This document shows, piece after piece, positions 1 to 8,708 of a stretch of DNA of 64,000 nt. Origin of the DNA: Verrucomicrobiaceae bacterium (GTDB taxonomy: Bacteria; Verrucomicrobiota; Verrucomicrobiia; Verrucomicrobiales; Verrucomicrobiaceae); contig JAEUHN010000026.1 in NCBI GenBank assembly GCA_016795365.1, positions 186,001-250,000 of the forward strand, given 5' to 3'. The position numbers and the translations under genes were made by a program. How positions within the stretch are numbered: position 1 is the first letter of the stretch; the number at the start of each line of letters is the position of its first letter. The notes under the pieces were generated by a model that was not told where the DNA came from, made no database searches, and was given only the letters and a program-made list of their open reading frames with translations.

Positions 1-2
1 GT

Positions 3-344
3 GAAACTCCTGGCAGCAACAAGGGCATGATCGGGACGGCTGCCGCTCCTTACCGTGCTTGGACATGGAACGAGGCGGCCGTGCCGCTGGGTGGCCCGAA
101 CTTCATTGAACTGCCCGATGGTCGTCTGGTGGCGGGCTCGCGTGGCTTTGGCAAGACTCCCGGGGCTCACATGATTCTCTCGGAACTCACAGCGAAAGGT
201 CTGAATCCGATCCTGGAACTGCCGAGTGGTGGCGATTGCAGCTATCCCGGACTCGCGTTTTTCGAAGGCCACCTCTACGTGAGCTATTACTCGTCGCACG
301 AAGGCAAGACGAGCATCTACATGGCCAAGGTGAAGATTGACTGA
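3..344 (+). CDS. Sialidase-like (BNR/propeller) protein, C-terminal fragment
   Basis: The reading frame is open from the left edge, so only the last ~113 residues are present and the true start lies outside the window. The visible part reads like the final blades of a sialidase-type beta-propeller: an LPDGRLVAGSRG strand and the ending YPGLAFFEGHLYVSYYSSHE, common in exo-alpha-sialidase-like secreted proteins of Verrucomicrobia and Planctomycetes. Catalytic residues would lie upstream and cannot be checked. Its TGA overlaps the ATG of the next gene (TGATG), which suggests translational coupling although the two products look unrelated in function. Confidence 0.65.
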   Translation, partial: ETPGSNKGMIGTAAAPYRAWTWNEAAVPLGGPNFIELPDGRLVAGSRGFGKTPGAHMILSELTAKGLNPILELPSGGDCSYPGLAFFEGHLYVSYYSSHEGKTSIYMAKVKID

Positions 345-751
345 TGAATCCTCCCGCCTCGCCCGACGATTTGCTGGCTCGCCGAATGGCGAAACTCGGC
401 ATCCGTGAGGAGGACTTGGTGGAGCAGTTCACGCGGGGAACGGGGCCTGGGGGACAGAAGATCAACAAGACCTCGTCCACGGTGCAGTTGCGCCACGGGC
501 CGTCAGGTGTGGAGATTCGTTGTCAGCGCGAGCGATCGCAGACTGCCAATCGATACTGGGCTCGAGTGGAACTTTGCGATCGCATTGAAGAGCTTCGAGC
601 AGCCGAACGCATGGCCGCGCAGCAGGAGCGGGAAAAGCAACGCCGTCAGACGAGGAAACGCCCTCGTGGATTAAAAGAGCGCATCCTCAAAACCAAGCAC
701 AAGCGATCGGAGACCAAGCAGAATCGAGGGCGGGTGAGCGGCCGCGAGTGA
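344..751 (+). CDS. RF-1-domain peptidyl-tRNA hydrolase (MTRFR/ArfB-like ribosome rescue factor)
   Basis: A 135-residue protein made of the catalytic RF-1 domain alone. The GPGGQ motif (GGQ at residues 36-38) followed by NKTSS is the signature of class I release factors, and the codon-recognition domains are absent. The C-terminus (from ~residue 95) is very basic, as in ArfB-type factors that place a tail in the empty mRNA channel. The stretch DLVEQF..GTGPGGQ..NKTSS, followed by PSGVEI, resembles mitochondrial MTRFR (C12orf65) more than E. coli ArfB. The likely role is releasing nascent chains from stalled ribosomes or free 50S subunits. The start overlaps the upstream stop by one base. Confidence 0.85.
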   Translation: MNPPASPDDLLARRMAKLGIREEDLVEQFTRGTGPGGQKINKTSSTVQLRHGPSGVEIRCQRERSQTANRYWARVELCDRIEELRAAERMAAQQEREKQRRQTRKRPRGLKERILKTKHKRSETKQNRGRVSGRE

Positions 752-764
752 GCCTCTTCCGGAC

Positions 765-1298
765 TTACCGTTTTGCCAGCACTGCTCGTGGCGGGATGTC
801 GTTAATAAGAGTGCCAGAGTCCACCTCGACAATGCTTCGGCGCCCTAGGAACTCGAGCAAGAGGCGGACACGATCCTGGCCTGAAACCACGGCATTGATG
901 ATGCCGCGGAATCCACGCATCGGTCCTTCGGTCAGCTCGACTTCGTCGCCCACTTGCAGCTCAGGCTTCACCTCGCGAACCTCCTGGTGGTCCATCTCTT
1001 CGCGGAGTTCGACGATGGTTTGGTCTGAGATCGTGACGAAGGTCCCGCCGAACTCGACAACGCGGATGACGTTCTGAGAGTGCTTCACCGCACGGAGAGA
1101 GTCAGTAATGTTGAAGCGCGCGAAAAAGTAACTTGGAAACAGCGCTTCCACGAACCACACCTTTCCCCGGGCGGTGCTGCGCTGGAACCGGATGCGAGGG
1201 CAGTAACACTCCACGTTGGGCAGAGTCTGCAGCAAACCGGCAGCGATGTGTTCGCATTTCGGTTTGGTGTGGATGCAATACCAAGCGTGATCAGACAT
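765..1298 (-). CDS. NusG-family transcription elongation factor (RfaH/LoaP-like paralogue)
   Basis: 177 residues. The N-terminal NGN domain (about 5-105) opens with WYCIHTKPKCE, the usual beginning of specialised NusG paralogues, and holds the LFPSYFFARF strand. A KOW domain follows (about 112-175) with VGDEVELTEGPMRGFRGII. NusG proteins bind the beta-prime clamp helices and modulate pausing and termination. Housekeeping nusG normally sits by secE and rplK, and neither is here, so a specialised RfaH/LoaP-type role is inferred. No long exopolysaccharide operon lies in the window to name as a target. It is read leftwards and follows the lipoprotein gene after a terminator. Confidence 0.85.
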   Translation of the reverse strand: MSDHAWYCIHTKPKCEHIAAGLLQTLPNVECYCPRIRFQRSTARGKVWFVEALFPSYFFARFNITDSLRAVKHSQNVIRVVEFGGTFVTISDQTIVELREEMDHQEVREVKPELQVGDEVELTEGPMRGFRGIINAVVSGQDRVRLLLEFLGRRSIVEVDSGTLINDIPPRAVLAKR

Positions 1299-1380
1299 GG
1301 CGCGCCGCAGTCATGGACGGGAATGATGATTGTGCAATCGACGATCAACTCCACAAGAGATCAGAACAGCGCCGATCCCC

Positions 1381-1419
1381 AAAAGAAAAACCCCGTCCGG
1401 GCGCACCGGAACGGGGTTT
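1381..1419 (-). terminator. Intrinsic terminator after the lipoprotein gene
   Basis: Read on the minus strand, AAACCCCGT pairs with ACGGGGTTT (1411-1419 with 1388-1396). The helix is extended by CCGG/CCGG (1406-1409 with 1397-1400) around a one-base bulge and a short loop. A T-rich run follows (minus-strand TTTTTCTTTT, 1390-1381). It lies 18 bases beyond the lipoprotein stop codon and before the NusG-like start, so the two genes are probably separate transcription units. Confidence 0.85.
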
Positions 1420-1436
1420 CGTAATGAGTGGAAGTT

Positions 1437-2315
1437 TTACTGCTTCTGGGTCTGTGGAGCCGCGCTGTTAGCTCCAGGAGGAACACGGAATAGCTTGCCT
1501 GTGTAAGGGCACTTCACTTCCATGCCGGTAGGAAGCCCGGTCACGTCCACAAGCTGATGCTTGGCGGCATAAGGACTGTTCACGAAGCCTGGGCGTCCAG
1601 GAATCGGAGACCCGAAGGGCAATTCGTTCGATGCCGCTGGCTTGGGGGCAGACGGTGGTGTCGAAGGTGCCGGAGTGGTGGGAGCTGGTGATGGTTTGAC
1701 CTGCGGAGCCGGAGGAGGCGTCGGTGCTGGTGCCGTGTTAGCTGCCACCTTGGTTGGCACCGAAGGAGGAGGCGTTGCCGGAGTTTGCGGCTTTGGCTGC
1801 TCGGGCTGAGGCGTGGGTAGGGTGGGCTGGGCTGGAGCCGGGGCAGGTGTTGTGGATGCGACGGCTTGTGTGCTCTGCGCTCCCTGAGGAACGAGGAATG
1901 GACGCCGTGTGTAAGGGCAGACGACTTTCGAACCTGCGGACATGCCTCTCACATCGACCAAGCGCGGAGGATTGGTGAATGGCGAGCGCACATAACCTTC
2001 CAAGCCTGGAACGGACTGAGCGGTTGGCAAGGACTGAGAAGCAAGCTGCGAAGGAGGAGGAACCGAGACCATCGACGGAGTCGTAGGCGCGACTGCTGGC
2101 ACGGTGGGCTTCGAGGGAGCGGGCTTTGAATTGGAGGCCAAAGCACCAGGATTCTCAGCGCCGTCTGCTTGGCCCTGCATCAGATAGGGAATCAAACCAT
2201 CCTGGCGGATTTGCCGCCAAGCTTGATCTGCGGGCATGCTGCAAGACGCGAGTCCAAGGATGGCCACTGCGCCCAAAGGAATGAATTTGCTGGTGGAGGT
2301 ATTGGGAGAAGGCAT
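1437..2315 (-). CDS. Proline-rich lipoprotein with duplicated CPYT repeat domain
   Basis: 292 residues. The N-terminus has a hydrophobic segment ending in LASC (Cys25), a plausible lipobox. The body is low-complexity Pro/Ala/Thr sequence flanking two copies of a ~43-residue unit at about 104-147 and 240-282. Each copy reads G(Y/F)V.SP, then LVDV.G, a turn, V.CPYT and F.VP.GA. The single Cys of each unit (Cys133, Cys269) lies in CPYT. The architecture suggests two small beta modules on flexible stalks in the periplasm or cell wall. I do not recognise the family and assign no function. Confidence 0.75.
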   Translation of the reverse strand: MPSPNTSTSKFIPLGAVAILGLASCSMPADQAWRQIRQDGLIPYLMQGQADGAENPGALASNSKPAPSKPTVPAVAPTTPSMVSVPPPSQLASQSLPTAQSVPGLEGYVRSPFTNPPRLVDVRGMSAGSKVVCPYTRRPFLVPQGAQSTQAVASTTPAPAPAQPTLPTPQPEQPKPQTPATPPPSVPTKVAANTAPAPTPPPAPQVKPSPAPTTPAPSTPPSAPKPAASNELPFGSPIPGRPGFVNSPYAAKHQLVDVTGLPTGMEVKCPYTGKLFRVPPGANSAAPQTQKQ

Positions 2316-2468
2316 AAGTGAGGAACGATCTTTTTGAATTTGGCGACTTAGAATAAGGGATTTTTTAAATAATGCAAGAACATCACCAGCAATGGACAGC
2401 TCAGATATAAGCTATATTTATGAATATTACACTTGAGATAGCTGGGATGGCAATCTCATTTTGAGGTC

Positions 2469-2909
2469 ATGCAGTGGAAAATCGTCACCGTGGGGAAACC
2501 CGCGCTTCGCTGGGCTCGCGATGGTCTTGATGACTATCTCCATCGAATGACTCGCACTCACTCCGTGGAGTGTATTCATATCAAAGATGGTCCTCCCGAT
2601 GCGATCAGCAAGAAGATGCTGGAACTGAGTGCTGACAGCCACCGGGTATTGCTCGATGAAAGGGGACGCCAATGGCGAAGCAAGGAAATGGCCCAGTGGA
2701 TCGGGCACCAGGAGCTTCATGGGTGCAAGCGCGTGACCATTCTTGTCGGTGGTTCAGCAGGGCATCCCGACGAACTGAAAGCGTTGGTCAAAGACTCGTG
2801 GTCACTCTCCACGATGACGCTTCAGCACGAGCTGGCGCTCGTTGTTCTCGTCGAGCAGATTTATCGTGCCTACTCCATTCTGCGGGGCGATCCATATCAC
2901 CGCGAATAG
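2469..2909 (+). CDS. rlmH: 23S rRNA (pseudouridine1915-N3)-methyltransferase RlmH
   Basis: 146 residues, close to the family length (E. coli 155). It is a SPOUT methyltransferase that methylates pseudouridine 1915 in helix 69 of 23S rRNA using SAM. Visible signatures are LLDERGRQWRS in the middle, the knot glycine motif ILVGGSAGHP (about residues 91-100), the LQHELALVVLVEQIYRAYSI helix and the family-typical ending GDPYHRE. The ATG start fits the family N-terminus. No operon partner is evident: the neighbours are a divergent lipoprotein gene and a kinase 128 bp downstream. Confidence 0.95.
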   Translation: MQWKIVTVGKPALRWARDGLDDYLHRMTRTHSVECIHIKDGPPDAISKKMLELSADSHRVLLDERGRQWRSKEMAQWIGHQELHGCKRVTILVGGSAGHPDELKALVKDSWSLSTMTLQHELALVVLVEQIYRAYSILRGDPYHRE

Positions 2910-2979
2910 CTGGAAACTCAGGCATGAAGAGCCCTATGTGCGTTTGCAGAAATAAAAAGATACTCAGTTGTGATTCGCC

Positions 2980-3007
2980 TTGTTGGGATGCCGTCCAGAT
3001 TTAATAT
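2980..3007 (+). promoter_or_regulatory. Candidate sigma70-type promoter of the PAS kinase gene
   Basis: TTGTTG (2980-2985) and TAATAT (3002-3007) are separated by 16 bp. They lie 30 bp before the ATG at 3038, in a locally AT-rich stretch. This is pattern matching only; spacing and position are acceptable for a housekeeping promoter. The leader shows no strong Shine-Dalgarno sequence. Confidence 0.4.
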
Positions 3008-3037
3008 TGAAATAACTTTTCCGCGATTTCCTCCCGC

Positions 3038-5890
3038 ATGTCTCAAGCGTCTGTTTTGCAAAGCGTCATCCAGCCCAAGCCGCCAGCGCAGCCACCGACT
3101 GTGCGGCCGCTGGTGAAGGGCGCTGCACTTTTGGACGACGAGGTGATTGGCAACGATCCCGAAGATTTGGACGCACTGCTCGGCGTTCTGGTGGAAAATG
3201 CACCGGTGGCCATGGCGATGTTTGATCGTCACATGCATTACCTGCTGGCGAACCGCCAATGGATCGTCGATTTCGGCCTTCAGGATGCGGTTCCGTTGGT
3301 CGGACGCAGTCAGTTTGAAGTGTTTCCTCACCTGCACTCCGGATGGCGCAGTGTTTATGACCGTGCGCTGCAGGGACATGTTGTGCGCAGTGAGCATGAT
3401 GTGACTCAGGGACCGGATGGTGAGACGATGATCTTCCGTTGGGAAGTCCGTCCCTGGCGTCGTCGTCGAGATGCGGATGTGGGCGGTGTCATGGTGACGT
3501 GCGAGAAGTTCACGCCCGTGGGATTGCCTACGGAGGCTAGTGTGGAGACGAATGCTCCAACGCTACCCATCGCGACGGCTGAGGCGAAGCCCGCTCCAAT
3601 GGTCGATTCGCTGCTCAAGTCGGACCTACCGATTTTGTTGATCGATCTGGACGGAGTGATTCAACACTCGAACGACGCCGCGACTCGATTGTCTCTCTCG
3701 CGTGGGATCCGCGCTGGGGTGAGCCATTTTTGGGAAGTTTTCGGAACGGAGCAAGATGCCCCTCGGCTGAAGCAGCAGACAATTGAAGCGGTCGCGCAGG
3801 TGCTGGGTTCCGATGGTGAAGTCGCAACGAGCCTGACCGTCTGCGACCCGCAGCGGCAGCCGGGCAAAGTTTTCACGTGGGCTCTGTCGCGGATGGATGG
3901 CGAAGAGCGTGAGCTGGGAGTGATGATGATCGGGGTGGCGTGTGATTTGCCCGAGCCGCCTCTTGAGCCAGCAGCACCTCCTGCGGCTAACCTGCATTCT
4001 AGCACTGTGGCTCTTGAGGCGGCCTTCCAGATGGAAAAGCGCCAGATGGAGGAGCAAATCGCAGCCGCCAATCAAGAGGTGCGTCTGCTCCAGAACATCG
4101 AGCAAGCCTACAAGCGTCGTGAACTGCGTCAGCGTGAGGTTCTCGATACGATGCCCTGCGGCCTGATTGTCCTGGATGAACGGGGCCGCCCCACCTTCCA
4201 GAATGCCCATGTGCGTGATCTTTTCGGACGCGAACTGAAAGCGGGAGATTCGGTCGAGGACTGGCTTCTGCTCGCGTGCGTGAATGACGCGCAGCGCGAA
4301 GAGGTGGCGACGATTTGGCGGGAAAGCGTCTGGCGTCGTCAGCTGACGAGAGTGGTTTCGCTGAGCACGGCGGACGGATTGCTGAAGGACTTCGAGTTTC
4401 GCCCGTCGCCGCTTCCCAGCCACGGGCTACTGGTAACGATTCACGACGTCACGGAAAGCTGCCGTCTTGAAGAGATGCTGCGCTCTACGGAGGCGAAGTT
4501 TCGCTCCCTGCTGCACGATGCGCCTGGGGCCATCTTGCTCACGGATCCGGCGGGGACTATTTTCGAAGCCAATGCGGCGGCTGAGAAGCTGTTGGGCAAA
4601 CCCAAGAGCGAGCTGCGCAGGACGAGTGTGGACGACTGGTTCGACCACGAGGGTGTCCAGACCCGGCGTGCCGAATTGCGTCACCTTGCCAACGGCGGGG
4701 CTCCGCGGGCGGTGGTGGAGGTTCAACTGAAAGACCGCGAGTCGAAATTATTGCTGCGCTTGGCTGGGATTTCTGATGCTGAGCATCGGCTGCATTCGGT
4801 GGTCCACTTTCTTGATGACGTGAAGTCGTCGCCCGTCACCGAAGTTTCGGAGATGAGCCCACCGTTGTCGGTCGTTCCTGAGTCACTGCCTCCGGTGGAA
4901 AGCGAAGCCGTTATGGTGTTGCGCGCCACGAGTCAGGGGCGAATCACGGAATGGAGTGCCACAGCCGAGGGATTGTTTGGCTGGTGCGCGGCGGATGCCT
5001 CGAAGAAGTCTCTCCATCAACTCTTCCGCCCATCGGATGCCACGGGCTTTTACTTTGATCTACGGCAGGTTCTCGACGCTGAGGATCATCCGGGGGTCGA
5101 GTGGACTTGCTTTGGCGCGGAAGGTCGGCGTGGCTCCCACCAGTTCCAGGTCCGCGAGCTTGCTCCCCATGGAGAGATCGAATTGCTTGTCGTCCAGCGA
5201 GCATCCGAAGCATCGCGAGAGACTGCCGTTGCTCCCTCTCAGGGACGTTGGCCCTTGGCTGACCTGGATCGTGAGCGACTCCTTCTCACGGAGACTCATC
5301 ATCGAATTCAGAACCACCTTCAGCTTATCAGCAGCCTGCTGAACCTCCAAAGTAACAGCCTTGACCAGGAGTCAGTCCGGCACGCGCTTCGGTCCAGTCA
5401 AAACCGTGTGCGTGCCATAGCGGCGCTCCACCAGCATCTCTACCAGATGGCTCTGCGGCAGGACGTTCCTTTCGATCAGTTTGTGGAGGGAGTGGTCGCC
5501 AGACTGAGAGATTGCTACCAGGTGCCCGAGAGCCAAGTGAAGGTCGCGACCGAGTTGGAGGCATTGAAGTTGCTCGAGGAGTGGGTGATGCCGGTCGCCC
5601 TCATCATCAACGAAGCCGTCTCCAACTGCTTCAAGCACGCGTTTGCTGACGGACGATCTGGAAATCTTCAGATTTGCCTCCGCCGCGAGGGAGAGAAAGT
5701 GCGGCTTCGCGTTCAGGACGACGGCGTGGGTTTGCCCGCTGGGTTTGAGTTCGAGCGCGATGATGGGTTAGGTTTTAAAGTCATTGGGGTTTTTGCGGGC
5801 CAGATGGGTGGTCAGTTCAGTGTGGAAAATATAGCCAGTTCGGGTGTTGCTTTTGATTTGCAATTTCCTATAACATGTGTTGATATTTAG
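3038..5890 (+). CDS. Multi-PAS sensor histidine kinase, HisKA_2 (HWE-like) type
   Basis: 950 residues with no transmembrane segment, so probably a cytosolic sensor. PAS-like domains can be placed at about 45-160, 195-305, 370-475, 485-600 and 625-735. A short coiled coil (~335-365) follows the second, and Pro/Glu-rich linkers lie between. The kinase core begins with ETHHRIQNHLQLISSLLNLQ (about 755), a HisKA_2 phospho-acceptor helix. The ATPase domain follows with N-box EAVSNCFKHAF (~858) and a GVGLP G-box. HisKA_2 kinases often signal to response regulators carrying PAS or output domains. The next gene, 23 bp downstream, starts with a receiver domain and is the obvious candidate partner. Confidence 0.85.
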   Translation: MSQASVLQSVIQPKPPAQPPTVRPLVKGAALLDDEVIGNDPEDLDALLGVLVENAPVAMAMFDRHMHYLLANRQWIVDFGLQDAVPLVGRSQFEVFPHLHSGWRSVYDRALQGHVVRSEHDVTQGPDGETMIFRWEVRPWRRRRDADVGGVMVTCEKFTPVGLPTEASVETNAPTLPIATAEAKPAPMVDSLLKSDLPILLIDLDGVIQHSNDAATRLSLSRGIRAGVSHFWEVFGTEQDAPRLKQQTIEAVAQVLGSDGEVATSLTVCDPQRQPGKVFTWALSRMDGEERELGVMMIGVACDLPEPPLEPAAPPAANLHSSTVALEAAFQMEKRQMEEQIAAANQEVRLLQNIEQAYKRRELRQREVLDTMPCGLIVLDERGRPTFQNAHVRDLFGRELKAGDSVEDWLLLACVNDAQREEVATIWRESVWRRQLTRVVSLSTADGLLKDFEFRPSPLPSHGLLVTIHDVTESCRLEEMLRSTEAKFRSLLHDAPGAILLTDPAGTIFEANAAAEKLLGKPKSELRRTSVDDWFDHEGVQTRRAELRHLANGGAPRAVVEVQLKDRESKLLLRLAGISDAEHRLHSVVHFLDDVKSSPVTEVSEMSPPLSVVPESLPPVESEAVMVLRATSQGRITEWSATAEGLFGWCAADASKKSLHQLFRPSDATGFYFDLRQVLDAEDHPGVEWTCFGAEGRRGSHQFQVRELAPHGEIELLVVQRASEASRETAVAPSQGRWPLADLDRERLLLTETHHRIQNHLQLISSLLNLQSNSLDQESVRHALRSSQNRVRAIAALHQHLYQMALRQDVPFDQFVEGVVARLRDCYQVPESQVKVATELEALKLLEEWVMPVALIINEAVSNCFKHAFADGRSGNLQICLRREGEKVRLRVQDDGVGLPAGFEFERDDGLGFKVIGVFAGQMGGQFSVENIASSGVAFDLQFPITCVDI

Positions 5891-5913
5891 AAACACTGTC
5901 CCCAACCCGCTGG

Positions 5914-8382
5914 ATGAACCCCATTGACCGACTCCGAATACTCATCGTCGAAAACGAAGGGCTGGTGGGCTGTGACATGGCTGCCACGCTGACCAATTTG
6001 GGGTATGAAGTCGTTGGATCGTGCCAGTCGGGTGAAGCTGCACTAGCGGCCGTGCAGGATCTCCATCCTGATCTGGTGCTGATGGATATTCATTTGTCTG
6101 GACGGATGGACGGGATTCAGACGGCTCGGTCTATTCAGGGCAACAGCGGCTGTGCTGTGGTTTACGTAACGGCTTGTGCGGACTTGGAGACGGTGGCCCG
6201 AGCGCGGGAAACACAACCCTATGGCTACCTTTTGAAGCCGTTCAGTGAAGATGAACTCCGGCTGACGGTGGAGGTCGCAGCCACCCGATATCTTGAGGAA
6301 AAGGAGCGTCGTCGTCGCGAGCAGAGCTACTTCGAGGCGTTTCAAAGTCTAGCCGATGGAGCCATCGCAGCTGATTTAGCTGGCTCGGTCATCTTCATGA
6401 ATCCAGCGGCAGCTCGGATTACCGGGTGGTCAGCGCCTGAGGTTGTTGGCAGGTCCCTGCACGAAGTTTTCAGAGTTTTCGAACCGGATGGAAATCCTGC
6501 TGACATCCAGGTGATGGATGAGTCTGGGCATAGTCCGCCACGCACCGTCTGGCTCACGACGAAGTCGGGCGAGCGCGTTGCGATCAACGACCGCACCACG
6601 GCTCTTCGCGATCAGCGCAACAGCCTTTCCGGACTCATCATTCTCTTCCGCCGCGTGGCACAGACGGTAGCGATCGAGACGCCCAGCCCCGTGGCGTTCG
6701 CGACCACCGTTGAGCCCCCCATGCCGCAGGCAACTCAGCCTTTGATTGCAGCGGAGCCGCAGGTGTCGCCGCCGCCGGTCGAGATGTATCCTCAGGCCAG
6801 CATCACGCCAGCCGAAGCCCTGGCGTCTGACTTGCCATCGGAGCCGGTGCATCAAACCGTCGCCAGCCCCGCTCCGCTGGTCGATGTGGTCGAGACCATT
6901 TCGGATCCCCTCATCGCCCTGGATGGCATGTGGCGCATCACTTACGCCAATGCGGCGGCTGCCAAGCTCTTCGACCGCGACAAGATCGCGATCATGGGCA
7001 CCAACCTCTGGGACCTCATGCCCGTCGTGATTCGCGATGCGCATTATGAGGCGCTCGCTCATGGCATGTTCCATCGCGACTCGGTCAGTCGCGACATTTA
7101 TCTGGAGGCGATGCAGATCTGGCTGGAGCTGCGGGCCTACCCGTTTGCTGACGGACTTCTGCTCTTGCTCAAGGACATCACGGCTCGCCATGAGGAGGCT
7201 GAGAAACGCAATCGCATGGACCGCCTGGAGTCTCTCGGGCTCCTGGCGCGCGGATTCGCCCACGATTTCAACAACCTGCTCACCGTCCTGCTCGGCAATC
7301 TGTCACTGGCTGAGATGCGTCTGCGCGGCAACACTGATCGCATCCCCGAACTCGCCACTGCCAAGCAAGCAACCTTGCAGGCGCAGAACTTGGTGCAGCA
7401 GCTGCTCACGTTCGCTCGCGGCGGTGCTCCGATTAAGCGTCACATCAAGGCGGGTGATCTGATCGAGCAGTTCTTCCAGAATCATTCGCGGGCCACGGGC
7501 ATTCACTACCGAATCGAGGTGCAGCAAGGCCTGCCCTCCATCGCGGTCGATACCAATCAAATCCGGCGACTGCTCTCCAACCTCGTCCGCAACTCCGAGC
7601 AAGCGATGCATGGCGGTGGCGAGTTGATCATTCGCTGTCTCGCACCCGATCCAGAGGAGCTGTATGGCAAGGACACCATGCCGGAATCATCCGATCAGCC
7701 TCAGGGTGTGATCATCGAGGTCAGGGATTCGGGTGAAGGCATCTCGGCGGACAACCTTCCGCACATTTTCGAACCCTACTTCAGCACTCGCAAGGCACAG
7801 AACGCCACGGGCCTGGGGCTCACGGTTTGTGAGTCGATCGCGAAGGCCCATGGCGGCTCGCTTTCGGTCCGCAGCGAGCAGGGTTTCGGCACCACCGTTC
7901 GATTCTACCTGCCCGTGGACAGCGATGAGGAGGCTGTGGATGAACTGGGCCTTTCGCGGAACTTCGAGTCCGCGCCATCCTCATCACCACGCATTCTCAT
8001 CCTGGAAGATGATCCTCTCGTCCGCAGCCTGATCACGCGCAATCTCACGACGCAAGGGTTTGAAGTCTGCGAGACGGCTGAGGGCACCGACACGATTCGT
8101 CGCTACCAGGAAAGCATGGATCAAGGGCGGAAGTTTGACCTTGTGGTGCTCGACCTCACCATTCCGAATGGCCTTGGCGGCGTTCGGACCATGGAGCGCC
8201 TGCGCCAGCTCGACCCCAATGTCCTTGCCATCGTTTCCTCCGGCTACAGCGATGACCCCGTGATGGCGAAGCCCTCCGCCTACGGCTTCTCGGCTGTTCT
8301 GCCCAAGCCGTATGAGCCTGCCGACTTGCTGCGCCTCGTGAAGAGCGTGCTCAATGCCCGCAGTCTGCGCGAGAAGGCCTAG
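5914..8382 (+). CDS. REC-PAS-PAS-HisKA-HATPase-REC hybrid histidine kinase
   Basis: 822 residues. An N-terminal receiver (1-130; LRILIVENEG, phospho-acceptor in LVLMDIH, LKPF near the end) is followed by a PAS domain (~142-250), a Pro-rich linker (~255-325) and a second PAS (~325-430). The HisKA helix reads GFAHDFNNLLTVLLGN. The HATPase domain (~540-665) carries DSGEGI and GLGLTVCESIAKAHGG. A C-terminal receiver follows (~695-815; RILILEDDPLV, LVVLDLT, LPKPY). Receivers at both ends suggest a phosphorelay input from the kinase 23 bp upstream and an internal output. No DNA-binding domain is present, so the final target is elsewhere. Confidence 0.87.
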   Translation: MNPIDRLRILIVENEGLVGCDMAATLTNLGYEVVGSCQSGEAALAAVQDLHPDLVLMDIHLSGRMDGIQTARSIQGNSGCAVVYVTACADLETVARARETQPYGYLLKPFSEDELRLTVEVAATRYLEEKERRRREQSYFEAFQSLADGAIAADLAGSVIFMNPAAARITGWSAPEVVGRSLHEVFRVFEPDGNPADIQVMDESGHSPPRTVWLTTKSGERVAINDRTTALRDQRNSLSGLIILFRRVAQTVAIETPSPVAFATTVEPPMPQATQPLIAAEPQVSPPPVEMYPQASITPAEALASDLPSEPVHQTVASPAPLVDVVETISDPLIALDGMWRITYANAAAAKLFDRDKIAIMGTNLWDLMPVVIRDAHYEALAHGMFHRDSVSRDIYLEAMQIWLELRAYPFADGLLLLLKDITARHEEAEKRNRMDRLESLGLLARGFAHDFNNLLTVLLGNLSLAEMRLRGNTDRIPELATAKQATLQAQNLVQQLLTFARGGAPIKRHIKAGDLIEQFFQNHSRATGIHYRIEVQQGLPSIAVDTNQIRRLLSNLVRNSEQAMHGGGELIIRCLAPDPEELYGKDTMPESSDQPQGVIIEVRDSGEGISADNLPHIFEPYFSTRKAQNATGLGLTVCESIAKAHGGSLSVRSEQGFGTTVRFYLPVDSDEEAVDELGLSRNFESAPSSSPRILILEDDPLVRSLITRNLTTQGFEVCETAEGTDTIRRYQESMDQGRKFDLVVLDLTIPNGLGGVRTMERLRQLDPNVLAIVSSGYSDDPVMAKPSAYGFSAVLPKPYEPADLLRLVKSVLNARSLREKA

Positions 8383-8411
8383 TGGCAGCGGTCCCTTTTG
8401 GAGAGTCTGTC

Positions 8412-8702
8412 ATGCCCGCCTTTCGTCCACCTGGCCAATGTCCCGCGTGTGGTGAGTGGGTGCCTCGCAAGGCTGCGGCCTGTGATTGCTGCGGAGCGTG
8501 CGAGCGATCTGGCTGGAAGGCGGAGTCCGACGTTTATGATGGACTCGATCTGCCGGATGACGACTTCGATTACGATGCCTTCATTGCCGAAGAATTCGGC
8601 GAAGGCAAAACCAAGCGCAACATGTCCAATGTCTGGTGGTGGGTGGCGCTGGTTCTCGCGGCAGCCTTTCTGTTCAGCTTTCTGCTCCCGCTCTTGCAAT
8701 AG
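8412..8702 (+). CDS. Small zinc-ribbon membrane protein, unknown function
   Basis: About 96 residues. Two CxxC pairs (CPAC and CDCC, with a further Cys just after) form a zinc-ribbon-like head. An acidic middle (DLPDDDFDYDAF) follows, then one C-terminal transmembrane helix (WWWVALVLAAAFLFSFLLPLL), so the ribbon probably faces the cytoplasm. A GTG at 8382 overlapping the upstream TAG would add ten residues. I prefer ATG 8412 because GGAG lies about 9 bases before it. It is probably cotranscribed with the hybrid kinase, but no function can be assigned. Confidence 0.6.
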   Translation: MPAFRPPGQCPACGEWVPRKAAACDCCGACERSGWKAESDVYDGLDLPDDDFDYDAFIAEEFGEGKTKRNMSNVWWWVALVLAAAFLFSFLLPLLQ

Positions 8703-8708
8703 CGAACG

